Of a stretch of DNA of 64,000 bases, positions 1 to 9,380 are shown in pieces. The DNA comes from Dyella sp. GSA-30 (lineage in GTDB: Bacteria > Pseudomonadota > Gammaproteobacteria > Xanthomonadales > Rhodanobacteraceae), in assembly GCF_027924605.1 (NCBI RefSeq), contig NZ_AP027042.1, positions 4,875,524 through 4,939,523 of the forward strand, written 5' to 3'. The stretch's first letter is position 1. The number at the start of each line of letters is the position of its first letter. The notes beneath the pieces were generated by a model, which was not told where the DNA came from, made no database searches, and worked only from the letters and a program-made list of their open reading frames with translations. A program made the position numbers and the translations under genes.

Positions 1-2108
1 CCGTCGAAAGTCGCCGGACCGCTCACCTTGTCGAGCTTGAGATTCCAGTCCGCCGCATTGACGTCGATATCCTTGAGCTGCGCATTGCCATCGAGCGTGA
101 AATCCTTGGCATCTTTCACCGGCAGGACGAGGTGAAAACCGAACGTGCCGCCGCCGGTCAGATTCAGCTTGGACAGCACATCGGCCTGCCGACTGCCGAT
201 CGGACTGTTGCGCACGAAGTCGATCATGTTCGGACCGCTGCCCGAACCGCTGACGGTCAGGTCCAACGTGGTATTGGCAAAGTCGGGAATCGACGCAACC
301 GCCTTGTCGACTTTGTTGCCCAGCGATTGCCCTGCACTGGCTTCGACCGACATGCCGTTGTTGATGAAGTTGGCGACGGCCACAACGCCATCGGCGCGCG
401 GCCAGTTCTTGCCATACTCGAACACCAGGTTGCTGATCTGCGCACGCGCCTCGAAGCGACCTTCGTTATGGCGGAACGGCCAGTCGCGCAGATCGCCGCG
501 CACCAGCACCGCTCCGGTATCCACCTGACCGTCGACCAGCGCGCGATCGAGCCATTCGACTGCCGCCGGCGACATCGAGTCGATCGGCCAGAACAACTTG
601 GCCGCCTCGACACTCGCATGGTTCACCGAAGCGTAAAGATCGAGGAAGGGGCGCCCGCCGGCATCGGGCAAGGCCGCCTGGCCCCGCGCCTGGCCGCTGA
701 ATCCCTGACCTTCGAAATCGAGCTGCTCGGTGCCGATATGGAAGGCATCGTCTTCATGCCAGAACGCGATCTCACCGGCCAGATTGGCCATCACGAAGGG
801 CTTGCGAAACGTGTGCGGGAAATTGATCGTGCTGGCCTGGGCGGGCAGGGTCAGCGACATGGCCTCTTCGTCGCCACGGAATTCGCCGGACAGCGTGCTC
901 AAGCCGGGCAGCTTGCCGACCGGGTCGATCCCCAGGCCGTCGAAGCGTACGTCCAGATAGGTCAGCCCCTGGCTGCGGCTGAAGCGCATGCCGGCGCTGA
1001 CCACCGTGCCACGCGGCTTGCCTTGCCCCAGCCATTGGGCGAGTGCCGGCGAGGTATGCGGCTTGAGCGCCAGCCAGGGCAGCAGCGGGGCCAGTTGCAG
1101 ATTGCTGGCGGCAGCATCGATGCGTGCCTGGTCGGTATCGATCTGATGGGTTTGCAGCGCCAGCGCACCACCGTCATCGCTCAGCCAGCGCACGTCGAAA
1201 CCGTCCTCAATGCGTTTGAGCTCGACCAGCCCATGCAGGGCCGCCGCGCTGGCCTGGCCGCCATCGGGCGACGTGACGCCGAGACTATCCAGATCGAAGC
1301 GGGTCAGGTTGCGCACTATCCGCCCGCGGCTCCAGTCCAGCCAGCTGGCAAAGGTCCCATGACCGTCATTGACCTGATAGCCGCCCAGATCGATGCCGGA
1401 CAACATGTCGTGCAGATTGATATTGACCCCGGTCAGCCACAGCCTGCCCTGCGCGCCGTCCTCGCGAAAATTGCCCGCACCGCGCAACTGCCCCGTCGTG
1501 CCTTCACGATGCAACAGCAAGCCAATCCGGATGCGTCCGCTCTGGCGGGTCAGGCGCACCTGATCGGCGATCAGTGCGTAATGCTTGCCCATGCGGTTGT
1601 CGGTGATATCCAGACGCAGATCGTCCAGCCACAAGCCCACCGACAAGCGCCCCAGCGACAGGCTCTGACGATCCTGGCCGCCGCTGACACCCACGCCGTT
1701 GAAGTGCCAGGTTCCGTCCGGATCGCAGGCCAGGTCCAGTTGCAGACCGCGCGCGCGCAGGTTGACCAGATGCCGCGAAGGCAACAGCCAGCCGCCAAAA
1801 TCCAGCTTCAGTTCGGTCTCCGGAATATGCAGCGGCATGCCACCGCCCTCGCCCGGCCCGATAGTGACATCGCGCATCAGGAAAGACGGGCCCGACCCCT
1901 GCCAGTGCCCATCCATCGAGGCGAAACTGACCGGGCGATGCAGTTGCGCGCTCAGCTGCGCAGCCACCCATTGGGGGTTTCTTGCCAACAGGGGCAGCAG
2001 CAATTGCGTCAAGGCGACGATCACCGCAAGGGTGATCACCGCGATACCGGCGATCCAGCCGAGTGCACGCGCAGCGCGGTGCAGTCCCTTTTGCAACGAG
2101 CGCTTCAT
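1..2108 (-). CDS. yhdP: YhdP/AsmA-like protein (TIGR02099 type), N-terminal part, cut by window edge
   Basis: Leftward reading frame open from an ATG at 2108 to the window edge (about 702 codons; the C-terminal part lies outside). The product starts with a short basic stretch and one strong membrane segment (about residues 15-38), followed by a long domain of alternating beta-like segments with motifs such as FGGWLLPSRHLVNLRARGL. This matches the very large inner-membrane-anchored periplasmic AsmA-clan proteins of the YhdP group, which are implicated in lipid transport to the outer membrane. It lies 84 bp after rng in the same direction, the order seen in many proteobacteria. Family assignment rests on the N-terminal architecture and the neighbour; the missing C-terminus prevents a length check. 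Confidence 0.8.
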   Translation of the reverse strand, partial: MKRSLQKGLHRAARALGWIAGIAVITLAVIVALTQLLLPLLARNPQWVAAQLSAQLHRPVSFASMDGHWQGSGPSFLMRDVTIGPGEGGGMPLHIPETELKLDFGGWLLPSRHLVNLRARGLQLDLACDPDGTWHFNGVGVSGGQDRQSLSLGRLSVGLWLDDLRLDITDNRMGKHYALIADQVRLTRQSGRIRIGLLLHREGTTGQLRGAGNFREDGAQGRLWLTGVNINLHDMLSGIDLGGYQVNDGHGTFASWLDWSRGRIVRNLTRFDLDSLGVTSPDGGQASAAALHGLVELKRIEDGFDVRWLSDDGGALALQTHQIDTDQARIDAAASNLQLAPLLPWLALKPHTSPALAQWLGQGKPRGTVVSAGMRFSRSQGLTYLDVRFDGLGIDPVGKLPGLSTLSGEFRGDEEAMSLTLPAQASTINFPHTFRKPFVMANLAGEIAFWHEDDAFHIGTEQLDFEGQGFSGQARGQAALPDAGGRPFLDLYASVNHASVEAAKLFWPIDSMSPAAVEWLDRALVDGQVDTGAVLVRGDLRDWPFRHNEGRFEARAQISNLVFEYGKNWPRADGVVAVANFINNGMSVEASAGQSLGNKVDKAVASIPDFANTTLDLTVSGSGSGPNMIDFVRNSPIGSRQADVLSKLNLTGGGTFGFHLVLPVKDAKDFTLDGNAQLKDIDVNAADWNLKLDKVSGPATFD

Positions 2109-2192
2109 GCGGCCGGAGCGAGGAACGGGTAACGGGGGCGCAAGGGCGAACTCGCGCCGATCGCGCGAAAACCACGTCCGGCCGGACGGGGG

Positions 2193-3695
2193 TTACAACA
2201 AGACCACATCGAACTGTTCCTGGGAATAATGCTCTTCGGCCTGAAAGCGTATGCTTTTTGAGATGAACTCTTCCAATTCGGCCACCGCGGCGGACTCCTC
2301 CTCCAGGATCCGGCCGACGACCTTGGGACTGGCCATCACCAGCAGCTTTTCCGCATTGAACTGGCGCACCGCCCGCGTGATTTCGCGAAAAATTTCGTAG
2401 ATCACCGTTTCGGCGGTTTTTACGGTGCCACGCCCGCCGCAGGCCGGGCACGGCTCGCACAACTGACGCTCCAGGCTTTCGGTCGTGCGCTTGCGGGTCA
2501 TCTCGACCAGGCCCAATGCCGACATCGGATAGACGGTGGTCTTGGCGTGGTCGCGGGCCAGGCCCTTTTCCAGCATGCGCAGCACCTGGCGGCGATGCTC
2601 CTCATCGGTCATATCGATAAAGTCGATGATGATGATGCCGCCGAGATTACGCAGCCGCAGCTGGCGCGACGCCGCCTGCGCCGCCTCCAGGTTGGTGCGA
2701 TAGACCGTCTCCTCCAGGTTGCGGGTGCCCAGGTACCCGCCGGTGTTGACGTCGATCGTGGTCATCGCCTCGGTCTGGTCGACGATCAGGTAGCCGCCGG
2801 ATTTGAGCGGCACCTCTTTCTTCATGGCGCGCTGGATTTCGTCCTCGACACCGTACAGGTCGAAGATCGGCCGTTCGCCAGCATAGTGTTCGATGCGGTC
2901 GTCCAGGCTCGGCATGAACTTGTGCACGAACTTGACCACCTTCTCGTAGGTTTCGCGCGAGTCGACGCGCACCTTTTCGATATCGTCGGTAAGCATGTCA
3001 CGCAGACTGCGCAGCGGCAGCGAAAGTTCTTCGTAGACGCGCTCGCCCACCTTGGCCTTGGCGATGTTTTCCTGCACCACACGCCAGACCTTGCCAAGGT
3101 AAGTCACGTCGAAAGCCAGCGACTCGGCCGACTGGCCTTCGGCATTGGTGCGCACGATGTAACCGAGCGGGTTTTCGCCGGTCAGCGAGGTCATCACTTC
3201 TTTCAGGCGCTGACGCTCGGGCTCGTCCTCAATGCGGGTAGAGATGCCCATCGTGCGCGCGTGCGGCAGCAGCACCAGATAGCGTGACGGGATCGACAGG
3301 TGCGTGGACAGCCGCGCACCCTTGCTGCCGATCGGGTCCTTGACCACCTGCACGACGATTTCCTGCCCTTCGTGGACCAGCTCGCTGATCGACGGGACAT
3401 GCCCGTTACCGTTGCCGTTGCCATTACCGTTCACCAGCGGCTCGGCACCTTCGGCCGCGGGCAGTGGCGGGCGCACGATATCCGAGGCGTGCAGGAACGC
3501 CGCGCGCTCCAGCCCGATCTCCACGAATACCGCCTGCATGCCGGGCATCACCCGCTGCACGCGGCCCTTATAGACATTCCCCACGTAGCCACGCTTGGAC
3601 GCGCGCTCGACATGCACTTCCTGCAGCATGCCGTTCTCGACGACTCCCACGCGCGTCTCGCGCGGCGTCACGTTAATCAGGATTTCTTCGCTCAC
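2193..3695 (-). CDS. rng: Ribonuclease G
   Basis: 500 aa endoribonuclease of the RNase E/G family, acting in 16S rRNA 5' maturation and mRNA decay. The N-terminus has an S1 RNA-binding segment (GYVGNVYKGRVQRVMPGMQ) interrupted by a Gly/Asn low-complexity insert. The catalytic acidic motifs DVNTGGYLG and IIIDFIDMTD are present, and the zinc-link CPACGGRG lies near the C-terminus. The GTG at 3695 is chosen because GGGAGG lies 5 bases upstream and the protein then begins MSEEILINVTPRETR, the family's usual start; reading further upstream gives unrelated residues. Length fits RNase G and excludes RNase E, which has a long C-terminal scaffold. It lies between an MscS-type gene and yhdP, in the same direction. 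Confidence 0.95.
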   Translation of the reverse strand: MSEEILINVTPRETRVGVVENGMLQEVHVERASKRGYVGNVYKGRVQRVMPGMQAVFVEIGLERAAFLHASDIVRPPLPAAEGAEPLVNGNGNGNGNGHVPSISELVHEGQEIVVQVVKDPIGSKGARLSTHLSIPSRYLVLLPHARTMGISTRIEDEPERQRLKEVMTSLTGENPLGYIVRTNAEGQSAESLAFDVTYLGKVWRVVQENIAKAKVGERVYEELSLPLRSLRDMLTDDIEKVRVDSRETYEKVVKFVHKFMPSLDDRIEHYAGERPIFDLYGVEDEIQRAMKKEVPLKSGGYLIVDQTEAMTTIDVNTGGYLGTRNLEETVYRTNLEAAQAASRQLRLRNLGGIIIIDFIDMTDEEHRRQVLRMLEKGLARDHAKTTVYPMSALGLVEMTRKRTTESLERQLCEPCPACGGRGTVKTAETVIYEIFREITRAVRQFNAEKLLVMASPKVVGRILEEESAAVAELEEFISKSIRFQAEEHYSQEQFDVVLL

Positions 3696-3754
3696 CGCAT
3701 CCTCCCATGAGCAGCCTTTATAGCGGTTGCGCAATCGGGCTGTCGATGCAGGCG

Positions 3755-4897
3755 TCAAAGCCCGCCAGTCGCACCAGACGCCCCGGCGTCCGACCCGGAT
3801 GGGGTTGCCCCGGAACCGCCCGGAGCGGCCTCAGCATGCACGTCATGCAGGCTGGCACGCAGGTGCGGCAAGTAATCGGGAAAGCCGTTCTGGACGTAGG
3901 CCACCAGGCCCTCGCGAATACGACAGCGCAGATCCCAGGCTCTCCCGGAATCGGCCGCACTGACCAGGGCGCGTAGCTGAACTGCGCGGTCGGAGGCATC
4001 GACCAGTTGCAGCATGCATACCCGCCGATCCCATTCGGGCGCGGCTTCGCACAAACGGCGCAATTCGGTGCGCAGAGGATCGAGCGGCATGCGGTAGTCC
4101 ACCCATAGAAATACTGTACCGGTCAGTCGAGCAGTAGTGCGGGTCCAGTTCTCGAAAGGATTTTCGATGAAGTAGTTCAGCGGCACCACGAGGCGACGTT
4201 CGTCCCAGATGCGTACCACGACATAGGTCCCGCTGATCTCCTCGATCCGCCCCCACTCGTTCTGGATGATCACCACGTCGTCGAGACGAATGGGCTGAGT
4301 CAGGGCGATCTGCACGCCGGCGATCAGATTGCTTAATACCGGCTTGGCCGCAAAGCCGATCGCGATGCCGGCGACGCCTGCCGAAGCCAACAAGCCGGCA
4401 CCGAACTGACGCACCATCGGGATGGTCATGAAAATCGCCGCCAGGCCGATCAACACAACCATGGCGACAGCGATCCGCCCCAGCACGCGGACCTGGGTCA
4501 CCACCCGTCGCGCGCGCAGGTTGTCTTCCTGATCGACGGGATAAAGCCGCATCGCCGCCAGCTGAGCCGCACCAATGCAACGCACCGCCAACCAGGTAAG
4601 TACTGCGATCAACAAGACCAGCAACAGATGATTGATTGCATCGAGCCAGCGAAACTGATCGATGTCGGGCGTCACGCGCAAGGCGGTGGTCAACATCAAC
4701 AATGGCATCAACCATTCCATCGGAGGATTGGCATGACCCACCAGGTCGGCGGTGAATGGGCGATGCTTGGCCAACCGATGCAGGAAGACGAACGCCAGGC
4801 TGCGCAGCACGAACGCCACAAACAGCGCAGCGGCGACGGTCAGACCCAACCGCCCCCAGGGATGGCTATTCCAGAATGCGATGAAATCAGTATTCAT
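3755..4897 (-). CDS. MscS-family mechanosensitive ion channel
   Basis: 380 aa inner-membrane protein with about five hydrophobic segments in the first 190 residues and an MscS pore/beta domain after them (GVAGIAIGFAAKPVLSNLIAG followed by QPIRLDDVVIIQNEWGRIEEI). It would act as a turgor-gated channel or small-conductance mechanosensitive pore. The C-terminal 25 residues are a Gly/Ala/Ser-rich tail. The ATG at 4897 begins MNTDFIAFW; an in-frame GTG at 4939 would add 14 residues, and neither has a strong ribosome site. It lies 59 bp upstream of rng on the same strand and is divergent from the Mug-like gene. Confidence 0.88.
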   Translation of the reverse strand: MNTDFIAFWNSHPWGRLGLTVAAALFVAFVLRSLAFVFLHRLAKHRPFTADLVGHANPPMEWLMPLLMLTTALRVTPDIDQFRWLDAINHLLLVLLIAVLTWLAVRCIGAAQLAAMRLYPVDQEDNLRARRVVTQVRVLGRIAVAMVVLIGLAAIFMTIPMVRQFGAGLLASAGVAGIAIGFAAKPVLSNLIAGVQIALTQPIRLDDVVIIQNEWGRIEEISGTYVVVRIWDERRLVVPLNYFIENPFENWTRTTARLTGTVFLWVDYRMPLDPLRTELRRLCEAAPEWDRRVCMLQLVDASDRAVQLRALVSAADSGRAWDLRCRIREGLVAYVQNGFPDYLPHLRASLHDVHAEAAPGGSGATPSGSDAGASGATGGL

Positions 4898-4974
4898 GCC
4901 GCCCAGGTATCGCCCAAACCGGCCATCACCCTGCCGCACGCCATGTTCATGCGATGTGGGCAGAATATGAACGC

Positions 4975-5493
4975 ATGCCCATACCCTCTACCCAACCCAC
5001 GCTTTCACACGTTCTTCCGGATGTGTTGCAGGAAGGACTTTCGCTTGTGTTCTGTGGCACCGCCGCGGGGAAACGGTCGGCCGAGGAAAAGGCGTACTAC
5101 GCGCATCCAGGCAATCGTTTCTGGCCCACCCTGCATGAGATCGGCTTGACGCCACGACGGCTGCAACCGGGCGAATTTCCGCTGCTACTGACCTTCGGTA
5201 TCGGATTGACCGATGTCGCCAAGCTGCATTTCGGCAACGACAACGAGCTGCCGCGCGATGCTTTCGATGTCGCCGGCCTGGTCGAAAAAATCGAGCGCTG
5301 GCAACCGCGCATGCTGGCGTTCACCAGCAAGGCCGCCGCACGTGCAGCGCTTGGCCATGGCCCCGGCTATGGACTGTGCGAACAGCGCATCGGTGACACG
5401 CGGCTCTTTGTGTTGCCTTCGCCCTCGGGACAGGCTCGCGGGCACTGGGATATCGGGCCTTGGCGCGAGCTTGCGAAACTGCAATGGTCCTGA
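4975..5493 (+). CDS. Mug/TDG-like mismatch DNA glycosylase
   Basis: 172 aa protein of the uracil-DNA glycosylase superfamily, closest in pattern to family 2 (Mug/TDG), which removes U or T opposite G. Visible signatures are VFCGTAAG at the position of the family GINPG loop, HPGNRFW, and VLPSPSGQAR matching the E. coli VLPNPSG loop. The catalytic Asn of E. coli Mug (in GINPG) is not present: the loop reads GTAAG, so chemistry or substrate may differ. Start: ATG 4975 gives MPIPSTQP; an upstream in-frame ATG at 4954 would add seven residues, and neither has a clear Shine-Dalgarno. The gene is divergent from the MscS gene across fewer than 80 bp and ends tail to tail with the triheme cytochrome gene. 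Confidence 0.82.
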   Translation: MPIPSTQPTLSHVLPDVLQEGLSLVFCGTAAGKRSAEEKAYYAHPGNRFWPTLHEIGLTPRRLQPGEFPLLLTFGIGLTDVAKLHFGNDNELPRDAFDVAGLVEKIERWQPRMLAFTSKAAARAALGHGPGYGLCEQRIGDTRLFVLPSPSGQARGHWDIGPWRELAKLQWS

Positions 5494-6783
5494 TCAATCG
5501 ATCGGCGTATGCCGGAACGTGCTTACATCGCGTTCCCGCACCGGCAACGCACGGTTCGACCACGACGTGCGGATATAGGTCACCACAGCGGCCACATCCG
5601 CATCATTGAGCTGTTGCGCAAACGGCGGCATCGAATACGGTCGCGGGTTGCCTTGCGTGGCCGGCGGGAAACCACCCAGCAGCACGACGCGCGTCGCATT
5701 GATGCCGGTCGGTTCGTTCACGGATGAATTGCCATCGAGCGGCGGATACACGCCATCCACGCCCTTGCCGTCCTTGCCGTGGCAATCGGCGCATTGTTTC
5801 TCGTAGACACCCTTGCCTCGATCGGCCAGCGCCTTGGTGTCGTACGGCAGCTCGACCGGTTTCATCGTCGGCCGCGGCGGCAACGAACGCAGATACTCGG
5901 CGATCGAACGCAGGTCATCGTCCTGCATGTGTTGCGTGCTTCGCGCGACCACTTCGGCCATCGGTCCGAACGCCGTGCCACGCGATGACTTGCCGGTCTT
6001 GAGCAGGTCGACGATGTCCTGCTCGCTCCATCCCTGCAAGCCACCGTTGGCCTGCGTGCTCAAGTCGGGCGCGTACCAGTTCTGCTCGGGAATCTGGCCA
6101 CCCGAAAGTGCTGCGTCGTCGCGTGCACCGCCCAGCGAATCGCGCGCGATATGGCATTCGTTGCAATGTCCCAGGCCCTGCACCAGATACGCACCGCGAT
6201 TCCACGACGCAGGCTTCGACGGCTCGACCTGATACTCGCCTTCCTTGAAATACAACGCGCGCCAAGCTTTCAGACTGTTGCGCACGTTGTACGGAAAACT
6301 CAGGCCCAACGGGCTCGCCGGATTGTTCGTTGCCGGCAGTGACTGGAGATAAGCAAAGATTGCCAGCGCATCGTCGCGATGCACCTTCGTATACGAGGTA
6401 TAGGAAAACACCGGGTACAGCAGCTCGCCGTGACGGCCCTTGCCGCTATGCAGAGCCTGCCAGAAATCCTCGAAGCTCCAGTCGCCAAGACCGGTGGCGC
6501 GATCGGGCGTGATATTGGGCGCAGTGATGCTGCCAAAGGGTGTCGCCAGCACGCGCCCGCCCGCATAGGCGATGCCGCCTTGCGTCGTGTGGCAGGCCGC
6601 GCAATCGCCGACAGTCGCCAGGTACTGGCCCTTGGCAATCAAGGCAGGATCCTTCAGCGTGGTCGCATCGATCTTGCTTGCTTCACGCGGCACGGACTGC
6701 GAATTGCCGTGGAAAAGCACCCAGCCCGCGGCGAGCACGACCAGCACCACGACCGACAGGATGATGCGTGCAATGATTTTCAT
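5494..6783 (-). CDS. Membrane-anchored triheme cytochrome c
   Basis: 429 aa protein with an N-terminal uncleaved-looking membrane anchor (residues 3-24) and three c-type heme sites: CAACH at 61-65, CNECH at 207-211 and CADCH at 331-335. The three-domain layout resembles the cytochrome subunit of membrane alcohol/aldehyde/gluconate dehydrogenases, which pass electrons to quinone or to terminal oxidases in the periplasm. No dehydrogenase catalytic subunit is adjacent. The ATG at 6783 overlaps the TGA of the upstream diheme cytochrome gene (ATGA), indicating translational coupling. The extra residues of a longer frame (MRCARSPWEWR) lie inside the upstream gene and are not used. Confidence 0.9.
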   Translation of the reverse strand: MKIIARIILSVVVLVVLAAGWVLFHGNSQSVPREASKIDATTLKDPALIAKGQYLATVGDCAACHTTQGGIAYAGGRVLATPFGSITAPNITPDRATGLGDWSFEDFWQALHSGKGRHGELLYPVFSYTSYTKVHRDDALAIFAYLQSLPATNNPASPLGLSFPYNVRNSLKAWRALYFKEGEYQVEPSKPASWNRGAYLVQGLGHCNECHIARDSLGGARDDAALSGGQIPEQNWYAPDLSTQANGGLQGWSEQDIVDLLKTGKSSRGTAFGPMAEVVARSTQHMQDDDLRSIAEYLRSLPPRPTMKPVELPYDTKALADRGKGVYEKQCADCHGKDGKGVDGVYPPLDGNSSVNEPTGINATRVVLLGGFPPATQGNPRPYSMPPFAQQLNDADVAAVVTYIRTSWSNRALPVRERDVSTFRHTPID

Positions 6784-7544
6784 GCGCCACTCCCATGGGC
6801 TTCGAGCACACCGCAACGCAAAGGCGGCTTGATCGAACCGGGCGCTTGCGCGTGCATATCCGCCGGCAACTCACGCGTCGCCAGATACGCGGACACCGCG
6901 CTGATATCGGCGTCGCTCAATCGATTGGCGATCTCGGCCATGCAATCGGGCGCCGCCATCGCGCGCGTCTTTGTGCGCCAGGAGCCGAGCTGTGAACTGA
7001 GGTAGTCGTACGGCAGGCCAACCAGTCCCGGGATATCCGGCTGCACGCCGGTAAGCTGGCTGCCATGGCACGCGCTGCATGCGGGTACCTGACGCGCGGG
7101 ATCACCCTGCGTCACCAACGTCTCGCCACGCTTCATGACATCGGCCGATACGCGCGGCACCGGCGACGGACTATAGGGCACCTGCTGCGCGGCAAAGTAC
7201 TGCGCGATTTCCTGCATGTACTCGGGGCTCAGGAAACGGGTGGTGTATTCCATCGGTGCGTACTTGCGCAGCCCGTCCTTGAAATCCTGCAATTGCCGCG
7301 CGAGATAACCCGCCGGCTTGCCTGCCAGCCGCGGAAAAAAACCGGTATCAGGCGAGCCTTCGCCATGCACGCCATGGCAGGCGGTGCACGCGGCGATGCG
7401 CTGCTGCAAGGTATCGGGTATCGCGGGAGCCGCATCGTCGGCTGCGCGTAGCGACGCACCTGAGCCACCCAACCAGAGAGCCATGACGGCCAGGATGGCC
7501 AGCCCATGGGCGAATCGCGGATGCCGAGCAGCTGTCGTGATCAT
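6780..7544 (-). CDS. Diheme cytochrome c (c4-like)
   Basis: 254 aa exported protein: signal-like hydrophobic segment at residues 11-35, then two class I cytochrome c domains with heme motifs CTACH (53-57) and CSACH (156-160). The tandem arrangement resembles cytochrome c4, a periplasmic electron carrier. It is the first gene of a two-gene unit; its stop overlaps the start of the triheme cytochrome gene by 4 bp, suggesting the two proteins form one electron-transfer path. Start ATG 7544 is chosen because it is followed directly by the signal sequence; longer upstream reading lacks a plausible leader. The partner dehydrogenase or oxidase cannot be named from this window. Confidence 0.88.
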   Translation of the reverse strand: MITTAARHPRFAHGLAILAVMALWLGGSGASLRAADDAAPAIPDTLQQRIAACTACHGVHGEGSPDTGFFPRLAGKPAGYLARQLQDFKDGLRKYAPMEYTTRFLSPEYMQEIAQYFAAQQVPYSPSPVPRVSADVMKRGETLVTQGDPARQVPACSACHGSQLTGVQPDIPGLVGLPYDYLSSQLGSWRTKTRAMAAPDCMAEIANRLSDADISAVSAYLATRELPADMHAQAPGSIKPPLRCGVLEAHGSGA

Positions 7545-7754
7545 GCGGCGGATTATAGGCTCGGTCGCAAGCCAATCCGTGGCTGCGGCGGCATGTCGCT
7601 TGTCGCGACTGTCTGGCATGTCGGCAGTGGAGCGGTTGAACCGAACCCTCCGTATCAAGCACTTACTCTGTGCTGCAGGCCAGCAAGGCCGCTCTTGCCC
7701 GCCTGCTAAGCTCCGTCGTCGCGACATCGTGCCGCATATTAGGGGAGACTTTCA

Positions 7755-9368
7755 GTGATTCGTTCGTCGCTAGTCCTTGGCCTGTTGGCCGCCGGCTGCT
7801 TGAGCACCGGTAGTGTATTGGCCGCCGAAACAGCCGCGCCCGCGGACGTCTGGGCATCCATCGATCAACTGCAGCAACGCATGGACAGCGGCGCACTCAC
7901 CAGCCAGGCCCTGGTGCAGCAATTCAAGGAACGTGTGGCGCGCATCGATCAATCCGGACCGTTGCTGCGCTCGATCATCGAGCTCAATCCCGACGCCGCG
8001 AAACAGGCCGCGCAACTCGACAAGAAACGCGCCGGCAACAAGAAGCGTGGCCCGCTCTACGGCATCCCTGTGTTGCTCAAGGACAATATCGACACGGCCG
8101 GTCCGATGCTGACGACCGCCGGTTCGTTGGCGCTAGCCGATCATCCCGCCAAGCGTGACGCCGGTCTGGTCGAGCGCCTGCACAAGCAGGGTGCGCTGGT
8201 GTTCGGCAAGGCCAATCTCAGCGAGTGGGCGAACATGCGCTCCAACCACGCCAGCAGCGGCTGGAGCGCGCGCGGTGGTCAGGCACGCAATCCGTACGTA
8301 CTGGACCGCAACCCTTGTGGCTCCAGTGCGGGGTCCGCGGCCGCGGTTGCCGCCGGTCTGGTGACCGTTGCCGTGGGTAGCGAGACCGATGGTTCGATCA
8401 TCTGCCCCGCTGCCAGCAATGGTCTGGTCGGCCTCAAGCCGACGCTGGGGCTGGTCAGCCGCAGTGGCATCATCCCGATCAGTCACAACCAGGACACCGC
8501 CGGCCCGATCGCCCGCACTGTCGCCGATGCCGCCGCCCTGCTCTCGGTGATTGCCGGTAGCGACAAGCGCGATCCGGCCACGGCCGAAGCGGACAAGCAC
8601 GCGACCGACTACACCAAATATCTCGACCCGAATGGCCTCAAGGGCAAGCGTATCGGCGTGGTGCGCGCACTGGCCGGCGCCGAGCCCAATGCCGATCGCG
8701 CGCTGGAGCAGGCGATCGCCTTGATGAAAGCACAGGGTGCGATCATCGTCGATCCGGTCGAGCTACCGCATTTGAAGGAACTGGGCGAGCCGGAAATGAC
8801 CGTGCTGCTGTATGACCTCAAGCACGACATGAACGCCTATCTCGCCACGCGTTCGAACCTGAAGATGAAGACGCTGGCTGACCTGATCGCGTTCAACAAG
8901 CGCGAAGCCGATCGCGAAATGCCCTATTTCGGCCAGGAGCTGTTCGAACAGGCGCAGGCGAAAGGACCACTCACCGATGCGGCCTATATAGATGCGCTTG
9001 CGAAGGCCAAGCGGCTTTCCGGTCCCGAAGGTATCGACGCCGCGCTGAAAGCCAATCAATTGGACGCGCTGCTGTCGCCGTCCTGGGGGCCAGCCTTCGT
9101 TACCGATCCGGTGCTGGGTGACCACATCGTCAGTGGTGACCCGACTGTCGGTGGCGCATCGCAGCCGGCGGCGGTAGCGGGCTATCCGTCGATTACCGTG
9201 CCGGGCAACTATGCCCACGACCTGCCGGTCGGCATCGTGTTTTTCGGTGCGAAATGGAGCGAGCCGACCTTGATCTCGATCGCCTATGGCTTCGAGCAGC
9301 ACAATATGCCGTTCCAGCAGCCGAAGTTTCTCGATACGGTGGGTGGTAAGCCGCAGGTGAACGACTAA
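7755..9368 (+). CDS. Exported amidase (amidase signature family)
   Basis: 537 aa enzyme with a cleavable signal peptide (residues 1-23, ending VLAA). The amidase-signature catalytic triad is readable: Lys109 in VLLKDNID, cis-Ser190 in NPCGSSAGS and nucleophile Ser214 in SETDGSI. It would hydrolyse an amide in the periplasm; the substrate is not evident, and the resemblance to GatA reflects the superfamily only, since there is no gatB or gatC nearby and the protein is exported. Start is GTG at 7755 with AGGGGAGA eight bases upstream. It is divergent from the cytochrome pair across a 210-bp gap that would hold both promoters. Confidence 0.92.
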   Translation: MIRSSLVLGLLAAGCLSTGSVLAAETAAPADVWASIDQLQQRMDSGALTSQALVQQFKERVARIDQSGPLLRSIIELNPDAAKQAAQLDKKRAGNKKRGPLYGIPVLLKDNIDTAGPMLTTAGSLALADHPAKRDAGLVERLHKQGALVFGKANLSEWANMRSNHASSGWSARGGQARNPYVLDRNPCGSSAGSAAAVAAGLVTVAVGSETDGSIICPAASNGLVGLKPTLGLVSRSGIIPISHNQDTAGPIARTVADAAALLSVIAGSDKRDPATAEADKHATDYTKYLDPNGLKGKRIGVVRALAGAEPNADRALEQAIALMKAQGAIIVDPVELPHLKELGEPEMTVLLYDLKHDMNAYLATRSNLKMKTLADLIAFNKREADREMPYFGQELFEQAQAKGPLTDAAYIDALAKAKRLSGPEGIDAALKANQLDALLSPSWGPAFVTDPVLGDHIVSGDPTVGGASQPAAVAGYPSITVPGNYAHDLPVGIVFFGAKWSEPTLISIAYGFEQHNMPFQQPKFLDTVGGKPQVND

Positions 9369-9380
9369 CGGTCTTCAATC

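Noticed and set aside
132-2132. Rightward open frame of 666 codons opposite yhdP
   Set aside because: It lies antisense to a well-supported membrane-anchored AsmA-type protein and encodes Gln/Arg/His-rich sequence without domains; a product of GC-rich codon bias.
1504-2460. Leftward frame of 318 codons bridging the rng end and the yhdP start
   Set aside because: It overlaps both supported genes in another frame and has frameshift-like low-complexity content.
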